Source: Pseudoduganella flava
GTDB taxonomy: Bacteria > Pseudomonadota > Gammaproteobacteria > Burkholderiales > Burkholderiaceae_D
DNA: 64,000 bases
Reading direction: 5' to 3'
NCBI RefSeq assembly: GCF_007830495.1
Contig: NZ_VLKW01000007.1
Location: 208,576 to 272,575, forward strand
The position numbers were made by a program, and so were the translations under genes. The notes beneath the pieces are model-generated. The model saw nothing but the letters and a program-made list of their open reading frames with translations, searched no databases and was not told where the DNA came from. Below, in pieces: positions 17,727 to 25,426 of the stretch (within the stretch, counting starts at the first letter, position 1; every line of letters starts with the position of its first letter).

Positions 17727-17863
17727 AAACCCAACGGCAGAGGCCGGGGTCAGGGAGGAGCGATGGCTTGCAAGCCATCGCCGCTTTGCCGGCAAGGAGC
17801 TTTGCTCCTTGAAACCCCGGCAAAGCCCCCGCGGGTCGGACCCCAGGGTTTGCTTCTGGGGTG
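17727..17863. repeat. Dyad element, copy B, carrying an inserted double-hairpin module
   Basis: The ends match copies A and C: CCAACGGCAGAGGCCGGGGTCAG on the left (cut here at 17731-17753) and GGACCCCAGGGTTTGC plus TGGGGT on the right. The centre ACCCGTCGGGTCT of the other copies is replaced by about 80 bp holding two hairpins (17757-17826). Outer arms GGGGTC (17746-17751) and GACCCC (17839-17844) remain paired. Confidence 0.8.
17757..17826. repeat. Double-hairpin module, copy 1
   Basis: Hairpin 1 is a 22-bp perfect palindrome at 17760-17781 centred on GCTTGCAAGC. The linker CGCTT leads to hairpin 2: inner arms CAAGGAGC and GCTCCTTG around TTT (17793-17811), with outer arms GCTTTGCCGG (17783-17792) and CCGGCAAAGC (17817-17826). 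The same layout with different arm sequences recurs at 44002-44052. Confidence 0.8.
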
Positions 17864-17897
17864 AAAGCGCGCGCTTCCAGCCCTTTTCATTCCAGAG

Positions 17898-18278
17898 TTA
17901 TTCCCCGTGATCGATCCGCTCCCGCACCCGCCGGTCGCGCTTCGTCGGCCGGCCCTTGAAGTCCGCGGCCGGCTCGTGGAACAGGCGCCGGCGTTCCGAT
18001 TCCTTGGCGCGGCGGGCCAGCGATTCCTCGCTTTCCTCATACAGCGTGCGGGCGATCGGCGCGCCCTGGCGCTGGTCCGACAGACCGACCACCAGCACGT
18101 CCCACTCGTCGGAGCCGTTGTCGATGTAGAGCTTCTCGCCCAGCTTCACGAGCCGCGCCGGTTTCACCCGGTCGCCGCCGATCTTCACTTTACCATTGTC
18201 GATCGCCGCGATCGCGAGGTTGCGGGTCTTGAAGAAGCGGGCCGCCCACAGCCATTTGTCGATCCTGACGTTATCCAT
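17898..18278 (-). CDS. hslR: S4-domain RNA-binding heat-shock protein Hsp15
   Basis: Small basic protein of 126 residues with an N-terminal S4 domain (about 1-65: RIDKWLWAARFFKTRNLA, then VKIGGDRVKPA). It matches Hsp15/HslR, which binds 50S subunits carrying stalled nascent chains and helps recycle them. The C-terminal tail is rich in Arg, Lys and Glu and likely disordered. The gene starts 9 bp after the end of clsB on the same strand, so it may be read from the same transcript. Confidence 0.9.
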   Translation of the reverse strand: MDNVRIDKWLWAARFFKTRNLAIAAIDNGKVKIGGDRVKPARLVKLGEKLYIDNGSDEWDVLVVGLSDQRQGAPIARTLYEESEESLARRAKESERRRLFHEPAADFKGRPTKRDRRVRERIDHGE

Positions 18279-18287
18279 GCGTGTCCA

Positions 18288-19457
18288 TCAAGCGTATTTC
18301 CCTACTGCAAAAATGCGCATCAGCGTCCGGTAGACCACGTACGCGATCTCGTAGCCGATGCGGCGGAAGCGGCCGATGTGCTGGTACTCGTGTTCGTGCA
18401 CCTCGATGCCGTCCGCGATCGCCTGCTCGATCTCCCGGCGCAGGCTCCTCGCGAAGGCGGCGTCCTTGATCACGACGTTCGCTTCCTGGTTCAAAAAAAG
18501 GCTCAACCCATCCACGTTGGAGGATCCGACCGTCGCCCATTCGTCGTCGATCACGGCCACCTTCGCGTGGAGCTGGGTCTTGTGATATTCCACCAGGCGC
18601 ACGCCGGATGCAAGCAGCTTGGGGTAGAACGAGTGCGCCACGGCGTCCTGCAGCCAGTGTTCGCCCACGCCGATCAAGAGGATCACCTCGACGCCGCGCT
18701 GGGCTGTCTGCGACAACGCGCGGCGGAACTTGCGGCCCGGCGCGAAGTACGGATTTGCCAGCAGCACGCTTTTCTTCGCGCGCCCGAGCGCCTGCAGGTA
18801 AGCCTTTTGAATCGTATGTCGGTTGCGGAAGTTGTCGCGCACGACGAAGCCGGCCTGTACCGTCGTCGCGTTCTCGACGGCCGCCTTGTTGGCCTGCCGC
18901 ATCTCGTTGTACAGGCCGATCCGCTCCGTCAGCGGCATCTTGCCCAGCCGCCGCCACTGCGCGACGGCCTCTCGGTGGATGTTCGCCACCAGCGGCCCCC
19001 TGACCGCCACGGCGAAGTCCCAGCGCGGCGCGGACAGCGCGATATTGTGGTCGTAGTCGCAGAACATGTCGTCGTTGATGTTGATGCCGCCAACGAAGGC
19101 GATGCACCGGTCCACGACGCAGATCTTGCGGTGGGTGCGGGCAATGCCGCGCTTGAACCACGGATTGAAGATACGGTGCTCGACCCCGGCGGCGAGCAAT
19201 TGCGCATGCATCCGCTTCACGCGGCCGGCACCGGTGCCGAACCAGTCCGTGATCATGCGCACCGTAACGCCCCTCTCCGCCGCCCGCATCAGCGCGTCCA
19301 GCACGGCATGGCCCGTGTCGTCGTCCGCGAAGATATACGTCTCGAAATACACGTCATACTGCGCGGCATCGATCGCTTCCATCAGGTCGGGGAAGAATTC
19401 GGTGCCACAGTGCAGGAGTTTGACTTCGTTATCGGCGATAAAATCGACGGGACGCAT
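18288..19457 (-). CDS. clsB: Cardiolipin synthase B
   Basis: Phospholipase-D-superfamily enzyme of 389 residues joining phosphatidylglycerol molecules into cardiolipin at the inner membrane. Two HKD motifs are visible: THRKICVVDRCIAFVGG (about 110-126) and LHAKVAVIDDEWATVGSSN (about 299-317). No N-terminal transmembrane pair is present, which separates ClsB (YbhO) from ClsA. Its partner, the EEP-family gene just upstream (4-bp gap), mirrors the ybhP-ybhO pair of E. coli. Confidence 0.92.
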   Translation of the reverse strand: MRPVDFIADNEVKLLHCGTEFFPDLMEAIDAAQYDVYFETYIFADDDTGHAVLDALMRAAERGVTVRMITDWFGTGAGRVKRMHAQLLAAGVEHRIFNPWFKRGIARTHRKICVVDRCIAFVGGININDDMFCDYDHNIALSAPRWDFAVAVRGPLVANIHREAVAQWRRLGKMPLTERIGLYNEMRQANKAAVENATTVQAGFVVRDNFRNRHTIQKAYLQALGRAKKSVLLANPYFAPGRKFRRALSQTAQRGVEVILLIGVGEHWLQDAVAHSFYPKLLASGVRLVEYHKTQLHAKVAVIDDEWATVGSSNVDGLSLFLNQEANVVIKDAAFARSLRREIEQAIADGIEVHEHEYQHIGRFRRIGYEIAYVVYRTLMRIFAVGKYA

Positions 19458-19461
19458 GACA

Positions 19462-20271
19462 CTAGGAGAGTTTCAAAGTAGCCACCAGCGGCGCATGGTC
19501 CGATAGCTTGGCCCACATCGGGCCATGCAGGACCTCCGCTGATTCTACCTTGAAGCCACGGACATAGATGCGATCGAGGCGGAAGAAGGGCAAGGCGGAT
19601 GGGAAGGTGCGGGCCGGACGGATCGATGCCTGCCTCCGCGCCAGGGTACGGACCAGGTCGCCCAGGCTGGAGCCGGAACCGACCTCGTCGAAGACCTCGA
19701 CCACTCCCAACGCCTTGCGCAGTTTGGCGCTCAGAGTATTGCGCCAGTCGTTGAAATCGCCGGCGATGATCACCGGCTCATTGTTCGGTGCGGACGAATT
19801 GACGGCCTCGATCAATGCCTCCGCCTGCCGCACGCGGCTGCGTTCGAACAGGCCCAGGTGGATCACGTAGCAGTGGATGGTTCCCTGCGGCGTCTCGACG
19901 ATCGAGTGCAGGATGCCGCGTGCCTCGTACGCATGATCGGACACATCCGTATTCGTCCATTTCGCGATGGGGAAGCGCGACAGCAGCGCATTGCCATGGT
20001 GCCCATGGTCGTATTGCGCGTTCAGCCCGTACACGGACTGGTGCGACTCCCCCGCGAAGAATTCGTGCTGGCTGCTTTGCGGCCAGTGGCGGTGGCCATG
20101 GTGCTCCTCGCCAAAGCGGGCGGCGATGCGGTCATGCTGGCCCTGCACTTCCTGCAAGAAGATCAGATCTGCATCAAAGGCCGAGATGGCCTGCTTGAGC
20201 GCGACGACCCGCGGTTTGCTGCGGTAGTTCACGCCCTTGTGGATGTTGTAGGTGGCGACTTTGATCTTCAT
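19462..20271 (-). CDS. Endonuclease/exonuclease/phosphatase family protein (YbhP-like)
   Basis: Metal-dependent phosphoesterase of the EEP (DNase I-like) superfamily, about 269 residues. The family signatures are VATYNIHKG at the N-terminus, DLIFLQEVQGQ (Mg-binding Glu), VIIAGDFNDWR (catalytic Asp-Asn) and LSDHAPLVATL (catalytic Asp-His). Its partner is clsB, as in E. coli ybhP-ybhO, suggesting a role in phospholipid metabolism; the substrate is unknown. The start could also be ATG 20280, three codons upstream; neither has a clear ribosome binding site. Confidence 0.87.
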   Translation of the reverse strand: MKIKVATYNIHKGVNYRSKPRVVALKQAISAFDADLIFLQEVQGQHDRIAARFGEEHHGHRHWPQSSQHEFFAGESHQSVYGLNAQYDHGHHGNALLSRFPIAKWTNTDVSDHAYEARGILHSIVETPQGTIHCYVIHLGLFERSRVRQAEALIEAVNSSAPNNEPVIIAGDFNDWRNTLSAKLRKALGVVEVFDEVGSGSSLGDLVRTLARRQASIRPARTFPSALPFFRLDRIYVRGFKVESAEVLHGPMWAKLSDHAPLVATLKLS

Positions 20272-20464
20272 GAAACCCATTCTAGCGCCAACCGGGCTCT
20301 TTCTTCATTGGCAATCGTGCGCAGGGGACACGATTGACAGCATGCCGAGCAAAGCCAACCAGTGTAATCCTGCCCACCCCGCCGGCCTGCGGCGCGCACG
20401 CAACAGTGTGTGCGGCGCACGATTGGAACACGCGCACAACGGCTGAGTTATCCCCTACATTGGG

Positions 20465-20484
20465 GTTAATAAAAATATATTAAC
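20465..20484. promoter_or_regulatory. AT-rich dyad upstream of the PEP-CTERM gene
   Basis: GTTAAT-AAAAATAT-ATTAAC forms a symmetrical AT-rich site 44 bp before the ATG at 20529. It is conspicuous in this GC-rich DNA and is a candidate promoter or operator. A CCCC-TACATT-GGGG dyad abuts it at 20452-20465. Confidence 0.35.
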
Positions 20485-20528
20485 GATTTCTATTGCACTT
20501 GGAGCATTGACGAGCGGGGAGGCTCATC

Positions 20529-21239
20529 ATGGCACGCATCACAGCAATCGGGAGACTGCTCTCACCGGCCGGCGCACTGCTGGCCTGCGCCGCCGCCGCG
20601 GCAACCCTGGCCGCCACCGCCACGGCATCGCCGCTGCTGCTGGACTGGAGCCCGGCCGCGCTGGGCGCCGCGGCACAGGGCAATGAATACCGCAACATCC
20701 GCACGTCGCAGCATTTCGCCGAGAACGTCTCGTTCGCCACCGACAGTTTTGTCGACGGCATCGACATCTACTCGTCCGGGCGCTTCGGCGGGCTCGGCAC
20801 GCCCGTCGCGATCACCATCTGGGCGGACCGCAATGGCCGCCCCGGCGACGTGGTGGGCCAGTTCGGCTCGGCCGTGTCGACGATCGACGACGCGGGCGCC
20901 AGCGCGGGCAACGTGCGCAAGCATGCCGACTTCGACGGCTTCACGATGTTGGCCGGCACGATCTACTGGATCGGCATGGCGGGCCGCACCGTGGAACTGG
21001 CGCAGACGGCCCTGCTGGCCGTCGACGGCGGCGATGGGCGGATGGCCCAGTTCAGCAACCACGGCGGTTATGGCGGCTCATCGGTCGTCGGCGACATGGC
21101 GTTCCGGCTGTACGGCACGCAGGGCAGCCCGGCCGTCATCGAACTGCCGGAACCGGGCAGCCTGCCGCTGGCCGGCGTGGCCGGCGTGGCGCTGCTGATG
21201 GCGCAGTTCCGGCGCCAGCGCCGGCCCCGCCCGCGCTAG
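20529..21239 (+). CDS. PEP-CTERM sorting-domain protein, exported
   Basis: Exported protein of 236 residues. It begins with a Sec signal peptide (hydrophobic alanine-rich stretch to about residue 34, ending TATA-SPL). It ends with a PEP-CTERM anchor: the PEP motif in LPEPGSLP, a hydrophobic segment LAGVAGVALLMAQF and a basic tail RRQRRPRPR. This tail is recognised and cut by exosortase (EpsH/XrtA), usually in strains that make exopolysaccharide. The middle region is a beta-rich choice-of-anchor-like domain of unknown function. It is isolated on the plus strand, and its 3' end overlaps nudB by 4 bp. No exosortase gene is in this window. Confidence 0.88.
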   Translation: MARITAIGRLLSPAGALLACAAAAATLAATATASPLLLDWSPAALGAAAQGNEYRNIRTSQHFAENVSFATDSFVDGIDIYSSGRFGGLGTPVAITIWADRNGRPGDVVGQFGSAVSTIDDAGASAGNVRKHADFDGFTMLAGTIYWIGMAGRTVELAQTALLAVDGGDGRMAQFSNHGGYGGSSVVGDMAFRLYGTQGSPAVIELPEPGSLPLAGVAGVALLMAQFRRQRRPRPR

Positions 21240-21694
21240 CGACCCAGCATCCGCGGCAGCTGCAGGATCGCTTCCGCGTTCGACGGCGAAAAGCACTTGT
21301 CGGCCGCTTCGAGCCACGGCAGCCACACGTGCGCCGTATGCTCGCGCGGCGACAGCATGATGGGCACGTCGCGCGGTACTTCCACGCTGAACACGTGCTC
21401 CGTGTTGTGCGTGACGCCGGGCGCGTAGCGGTGCCGCCAGACGGGGTAGATCTCGTAGACGTTGGACAGGTGCCAGTCGCGCAGCGCGATGCGCTCGCCA
21501 TCGGCGACGATGCCGGTTTCCTCGAACAGCTCGCGCGTGGCCGTCGTCAGCAGCGGCTCGTCGACGGCATCGAGCGAGCCCGTCACCGACTGCCAGTAGC
21601 CGGCCTTGTCGGCGCGCTCGATCAGCAGCACGTCCAGGTTGGACGTGTGGATGACGACCAGGACGGATTCGGGGATTTTGTGGGGTTTGTCCAT
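21236..21694 (-). CDS. nudB: Dihydroneopterin triphosphate diphosphatase (Nudix)
   Basis: Nudix hydrolase of 152 residues. The Nudix box runs from GSLDAVDE to RELFEETGIV (about 40-62), with the one-residue insertion between the Gly and first acidic position that I associate with NudB proteins. NudB removes pyrophosphate from dihydroneopterin triphosphate in folate synthesis. Position downstream of aspS on the same strand is the conserved context for nudB in proteobacteria. Substrate is assigned by family and context. Confidence 0.85.
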   Translation of the reverse strand: MDKPHKIPESVLVVIHTSNLDVLLIERADKAGYWQSVTGSLDAVDEPLLTTATRELFEETGIVADGERIALRDWHLSNVYEIYPVWRHRYAPGVTHNTEHVFSVEVPRDVPIMLSPREHTAHVWLPWLEAADKCFSPSNAEAILQLPRMLGR

Positions 21695-21720
21695 ACGTAA
21701 TGGGCCGCCGGCGTGCGCTT

Positions 21721-21785
21721 ACCCCAACGGCGGAGAGCCGGGGTCAGACCCGTCGGGTCTGACCCCAGGGTTTGCACTTGGGGTT
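21721..21785. repeat. Dyad element, copy C of the GGGGTCAGACCC family
   Basis: This is the clearest full-length copy. Outer arms are ACCCCAA (21721-21727) and TTGGGGT (21779-21785). The inner hairpin GGGGTCAGACCC / GGGTCTGACCCC is at 21740-21766. It lies between aspS and nudB, downstream of the aspS terminator. Confidence 0.9.
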
Positions 21786-21826
21786 GCATCGAATCATCCG
21801 GCTCGCCAACAAAAAAACGAACCAAG

Positions 21827-21849
21827 AAAAAAGGGCGCTTGCCGCGCCC
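21827..21849 (-). terminator. Intrinsic terminator after aspS
   Basis: On the minus strand, GGGCGC-GGCAA-GCGCCC is followed by six T residues, 13 bp past the aspS stop. It should end most transcripts before nudB. Confidence 0.85.
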
Positions 21850-21862
21850 TTCTCGCTACCGC

Positions 21863-23668
21863 TTAGCCAGCCACCTTCGGCTCGGCCGCACGCAGGCGGA
21901 TGTGCAGCTCGCGCAGCTGCTTCTCGTCCACTTCCGACGGCGCGTGCGTCAGCAGGTCCTGCGCGCGCTGCGTCTTCGGGAACGCGATCACGTCGCGGAT
22001 CGAGTCCGACTTCGTCATCAGCGTCACGATGCGGTCCAGGCCGAATGCCAGGCCGCCGTGCGGCGGCGCGCCGTATTGCAGCGCGTCCAGCAGGAAGCCG
22101 AACTTCAGGCGTGCTTCCTCGGCACCGATCTTCAGCGCGCGGAACACCTTCGACTGCACGTCCTCGCGGTGGATACGGATCGAGCCGCCGCCCAGTTCCC
22201 AGCCGTTCAGGACCATGTCGTACGCCTTGGCGATGCAGGCGCCCGGGTTCGTTTCCAGCATGTCTTCGTGGCCGTCCTTCGGTGCCGTGAACGGGTGGTG
22301 CGTCGCGGTCCAGCGGTCGTCTTCCTCGTCGTACTCGAACATCGGGAAGTCGATGACCCACAGCGGTGCCCAAACGTCGTCGAACAGGCCGTTCTTCTTG
22401 CCGAACTCGGAGTGGCCGATCTTCACGCGCAGCGCGCCGATCGCGTCGTTGACAACCTTCGCCTTGTCAGCGCCGAAGAAGATCAGGTCGCCGTCCTGGG
22501 CACCGGTGCGCTCCAGGATCGTGTTCAGCACGTCGTCGGAAAGGTTCTTCACGATCGGCGACTGCAGGCCTTCGCGGCCCTTGGCCTTCTCATTGACCTT
22601 GATGTAGGCGAGACCCTTGGCGCCGTAGATGGCGACGAACTGGGTGTACGCATCGATTTCCGAACGCGGCATGTCGGCGCCCTTCGGTACGCGCAGGCCG
22701 ACCACGCGGCCGTTCGGCATGTTCGCGGCGCCCGAGAACACCTTGAACTCGACGTCCTTCATCACGTCCGTCAGTTCGGTGAACCGCAGCTTGACGCGCA
22801 TGTCCGGCTTGTCCGAGCCGTACAGGCCCATCGCTTCGGCGAAGTCCATCACCGGGAACGGGTTCGGCAGGTCGATCTCCAGCGTGTTCTTGAAGACCTT
22901 GCGGATCATGTCCTCGAACAGGTCACGGATTTCCTGCTCGTTCAGGAACGACGTCTCGCAGTCGATCTGCGTGAATTCCGGCTGGCGGTCGGCGCGCAGG
23001 TCTTCGTCGCGGAAGCACTTGGTGATCTGGTAGTAGCGGTCGAAGTTCGCCACCATCAGGAGCTGCTTGAACAGCTGCGGCGACTGGGGCAGCGCGAAGA
23101 ACTGGCCGGCGTTCACACGCGACGGCACCAGGTAGTCGCGCGCGCCTTCCGGCGTGGACTTGGTCAGGGTCGGCGTCTCGATGTCGATGAAGCCCAGCGC
23201 GTCGAGGTACTTGCGCACTTCCATCGTCACCTTGTAGCGCAGGCGCAGGTTGTTCTGCATCTGCGGGCGGCGCAGGTCCAGCACGCGGTGCGTCAGGCGG
23301 GTGGTTTCGGACAGGTTGTCGTCGTCCAGCTGGAACGGCACGGCCACGGACGGGTTCAGCACTTCGAGCTGCGAGCAGACAACTTCGATCTTGCCCGACT
23401 TCAGGTTGTTGTTGATGGTGCCGGCCAGGCGATCCTTGACGACGCCGGTCACGCGCAGGCAGTACTCGTTACGGACGGACTCGGCCGTTTTGAACACGTC
23501 CGCCTGCTCCGGATTGCAGACGATCTGCACCAGGCCTTCGCGGTCGCGCAGGTCGATGAAGATCACGCCGCCGTGGTCGCGGCGACGGTGCACCCAGCCG
23601 CACAGGCTGACGGTTTGGCCCAGCAGCGCTTCGGTGGTGAGCCCGCAGTAGTGAGTACGCATAGACAT
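21863..23668 (-). CDS. aspS: Aspartyl-tRNA synthetase
   Basis: Class II aminoacyl-tRNA synthetase of 601 residues charging tRNA-Asp. The N-terminal OB-fold anticodon domain (about 1-110) includes VSLCGWVHRRRDHGGVIFID. The class II core follows, with motif 2 near CFRDEDLRADRQPEFTQID and motif 3 GLAFGLDRIVTLM near the C-terminus. The bacterial GAD insertion lies between motifs 2 and 3. Bacteria such as this often use a non-discriminating AspRS that also serves tRNA-Asn; whether that holds depends on gatCAB elsewhere. An alternative in-frame ATG is at 23662. Confidence 0.96.
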   Translation of the reverse strand: MSMRTHYCGLTTEALLGQTVSLCGWVHRRRDHGGVIFIDLRDREGLVQIVCNPEQADVFKTAESVRNEYCLRVTGVVKDRLAGTINNNLKSGKIEVVCSQLEVLNPSVAVPFQLDDDNLSETTRLTHRVLDLRRPQMQNNLRLRYKVTMEVRKYLDALGFIDIETPTLTKSTPEGARDYLVPSRVNAGQFFALPQSPQLFKQLLMVANFDRYYQITKCFRDEDLRADRQPEFTQIDCETSFLNEQEIRDLFEDMIRKVFKNTLEIDLPNPFPVMDFAEAMGLYGSDKPDMRVKLRFTELTDVMKDVEFKVFSGAANMPNGRVVGLRVPKGADMPRSEIDAYTQFVAIYGAKGLAYIKVNEKAKGREGLQSPIVKNLSDDVLNTILERTGAQDGDLIFFGADKAKVVNDAIGALRVKIGHSEFGKKNGLFDDVWAPLWVIDFPMFEYDEEDDRWTATHHPFTAPKDGHEDMLETNPGACIAKAYDMVLNGWELGGGSIRIHREDVQSKVFRALKIGAEEARLKFGFLLDALQYGAPPHGGLAFGLDRIVTLMTKSDSIRDVIAFPKTQRAQDLLTHAPSEVDEKQLRELHIRLRAAEPKVAG

Positions 23669-23711
23669 GATTTTATTTCTCGTTCAGGTTGAATTGAGCT
23701 GTGACGCGGGT

Positions 23712-24308
23712 TCATTCGGGGGCAACGACGCCCATCGACACAATGTATTTCAGGGCGGCGTCGACGGTCATGTCGAGCTCCACCACGTTTTCGCGCGCCA
23801 TCATCAGGAAGAAGCCGGAAGTCGGGTTCGGCGTCGTCGGCACGTACACGCTCACATAGTCTCCCACCAGGTGGTTTTTCACGTCGCCACCGGGCACGCC
23901 GGTCAGGAAGGCGATCGTGTACGACTGGGCGTGCGGGTACGGAATCAGCACGGCCTTGCGGAAGGCGTTGCCGGACGACGAGAACAGCGTGTCCGACACC
24001 TGCTTCACGCTGCCGTACAGCGAGCTGACGACGGGGATACGGTGCAGCAGCTTTTCCCACAGCCGCACGATGTAGTTGCCGATCAGGTTGTTGGCCAGCA
24101 GGCCGACGACGAACACGATGACGATGGTGAGGATGGCGCCGAACCCGGGGATGTCGAAGCCGATCAGCGTATGCGGCTGCCAGCGTTCGGGAACGAACAG
24201 CAGCGACTGGTCCAGCGTGCTGATGATGATGTTCAGTACCCAGGCCGTGATCGCCAGCGGCACCAGGATCAGCAGACCCGTCAGGAAGTACTTTCGTATC
24301 GTGTTCAT
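23712..24308 (-). CDS. DUF502 inner-membrane protein
   Basis: Membrane protein of 198 residues belonging to DUF502. Two hydrophobic segments are visible: YFLTGLLILVPLAITAWVLN (about 7-26) and a second around 58-80 (GAILTIVIVFVVGLLANNLI). A soluble domain follows with IPYPHAQSYTIAFLTG and YVPTTPNPTSGFF, which are typical of the family. Function unknown. It is 44 bp upstream of aspS and 9 bp downstream of the FmdB-type gene; the order fmdB-DUF502-aspS is conserved in betaproteobacteria. Confidence 0.88.
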   Translation of the reverse strand: MNTIRKYFLTGLLILVPLAITAWVLNIIISTLDQSLLFVPERWQPHTLIGFDIPGFGAILTIVIVFVVGLLANNLIGNYIVRLWEKLLHRIPVVSSLYGSVKQVSDTLFSSSGNAFRKAVLIPYPHAQSYTIAFLTGVPGGDVKNHLVGDYVSVYVPTTPNPTSGFFLMMARENVVELDMTVDAALKYIVSMGVVAPE

Positions 24309-24317
24309 CGGCGCCCG

Positions 24318-24605
24318 TTACTTCGAATCGCCGGACGTCGACGTCGGCGTGGGAGTGCTCGGCGCGGCCGCCGGCGCATCGGCCTTCGCGCCAGCCGCGG
24401 ACACGCCGGTGGCAGGCGCGTTGCCGCCCCTGAAGTCGGTCACATACCAGCCGGTGCCTTTCAGCTGGAAGCCGGCAGCGGTCAGTTGCTTCTTGAAGGT
24501 GGACTTGCCGCAGGATGGGCAATCCGTGAGCTGCGGGTCCGAGACCTTTTGCAGCACATCCTTGGCAAAGCCACAGTCCTCGCAGCGGTAAGCGTAGATA
24601 GGCAT
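24318..24605 (-). CDS. FmdB-type zinc-ribbon protein
   Basis: Small protein of 95 residues. Residues 1-41 form an FmdB/CxxC zinc ribbon: MPIYAYRCEDCGFAKD with one CxxC and DCPSCGKSTFKK with the second. After GTGWYVTDFR the tail is a low-complexity Ala/Pro/Thr stretch, probably disordered. The family is thought to be regulatory, but its role is not established. First gene of the block that continues with DUF502 and aspS. Confidence 0.88.
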   Translation of the reverse strand: MPIYAYRCEDCGFAKDVLQKVSDPQLTDCPSCGKSTFKKQLTAAGFQLKGTGWYVTDFRGGNAPATGVSAAGAKADAPAAAPSTPTPTSTSGDSK

Positions 24606-24720
24606 GGGTTACTCCGCAAAAAACATCAAAAACCCTGAATTATAAAGCGTTTTTGCGGGGACCAAGGGATTTTGGGATAACAGAAGTCAACATCTGCACG
24701 CAGGCCGGCGGCCCATGCAG

Positions 24721-24782
24721 AACCCTAATGCAAACCCTGGGGTCAGACCCGGCGGGTCTGACCCCGGCAGTCGCCTCGGGTT
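24721..24782. repeat. Dyad element, copy D (opposite orientation)
   Basis: An inner hairpin GGGGTCAGACCC (24739-24750) / GGGTCTGACCCC (24754-24765) is preceded by AACCCTAATGCAAACCCT and followed by GGCAGTCGCCTCGGGTT. That is the reverse complement of the layout in copies A and C. It lies between the TPMT-like gene and fmdB. Confidence 0.88.
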
Positions 24783-24808
24783 CAAACGCTTTTGCTGGCT
24801 CTTCAGCG

Positions 24809-25426
24809 TTATTTCCGCCGCCACTCCATCCACCGCTCGCCGCCCTTGAACACGGGCAGCGAGTCCGTCACGGCTTCGTCCGCCTCGCGGGTGAAGTATG
24901 GCGCCAGCAGCGTTTCCAGGCGCTCGCGCTCGATGGGGAACGGCGGGCCCTTTTCGCCGCTGCCGAGGAAGAAGTAGCCGGCCAGCAGGCCGCCGGGCGA
25001 CAGCAATGCAGCCCAGCGCTCGGCAACGCGCGGCCACAGGTCCGGCGGCAGCGCACACAGGAAGGCGCGCTCGTAGATCACGGTGAGCGGCTTGGGCGGT
25101 GCGTACGTGAAGAAGTCGGCTTCCACGATCCGCTCCGGCCAGCGCTTGACGACCTTCCGGGCCCGCGCCACCGCGACCGGGGCGAAGTCGATCGCCGTCG
25201 CGTCCCAGCCCGCTTCGCACATCAGGTCGAGCTCGTAGGCGGAGCCGGCGCCCGGCACCAGCGCGACCGGGGACACCACGGTCGCGTCCGCGGCGGCATC
25301 GTGGGCGGCCACGAGGCGGCGCAGGCGCTCCGGAATGCCGCCCTTGTCCCACGGCGTGAAATGCTGGGTGAAGCGCTCGTCCCAGAAGGCCGGGGTCTGT
25401 GGATCGCGGTGTTCGAATTCGGGCAT
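24809..25426 (-). CDS. SAM-dependent methyltransferase, thiopurine methyltransferase-like
   Basis: Class I SAM methyltransferase of 205 residues, TPMT/thiol-methyltransferase-like. N-terminal FWDERFTQHFTPWDKGGIP is characteristic. The SAM site is ALVPGAGSAYELDLM (about 54-68), GWDATAIDFAPVAV gives the acidic ribose contact, and YERAFLCALPP is the post-motif-III segment. Substrates of the family are thiols, thiopurines and sometimes halides or chalcogen oxyanions. The start codon directly follows the ubiB stop with no gap, so the two are cotranscribed, although a link to ubiquinone is not established. Confidence 0.85.
   Translation of the reverse strand: MPEFEHRDPQTPAFWDERFTQHFTPWDKGGIPERLRRLVAAHDAAADATVVSPVALVPGAGSAYELDLMCEAGWDATAIDFAPVAVARARKVVKRWPERIVEADFFTYAPPKPLTVIYERAFLCALPPDLWPRVAERWAALLSPGGLLAGYFFLGSGEKGPPFPIERERLETLLAPYFTREADEAVTDSLPVFKGGERWMEWRRK

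Larger units (their letters stand above)
17545..17897. other. 353-bp gene-free stretch: operator and dyad element B
   Basis: The region between the TetR start and the end of hslR contains no believable coding sequence. The half next to TetR is comparatively AT-rich and holds the TACGA/TCGTA dyad, presumably the fad promoter. The other half (17727-17863) is occupied by dyad element copy B with an embedded double-hairpin module. Confidence 0.7.

Noticed and set aside
20440..20528. Sigma-54 promoter for the PEP-CTERM gene
   Set aside because: No GG and GC pair with the required 10-bp spacing and flanking consensus was found.
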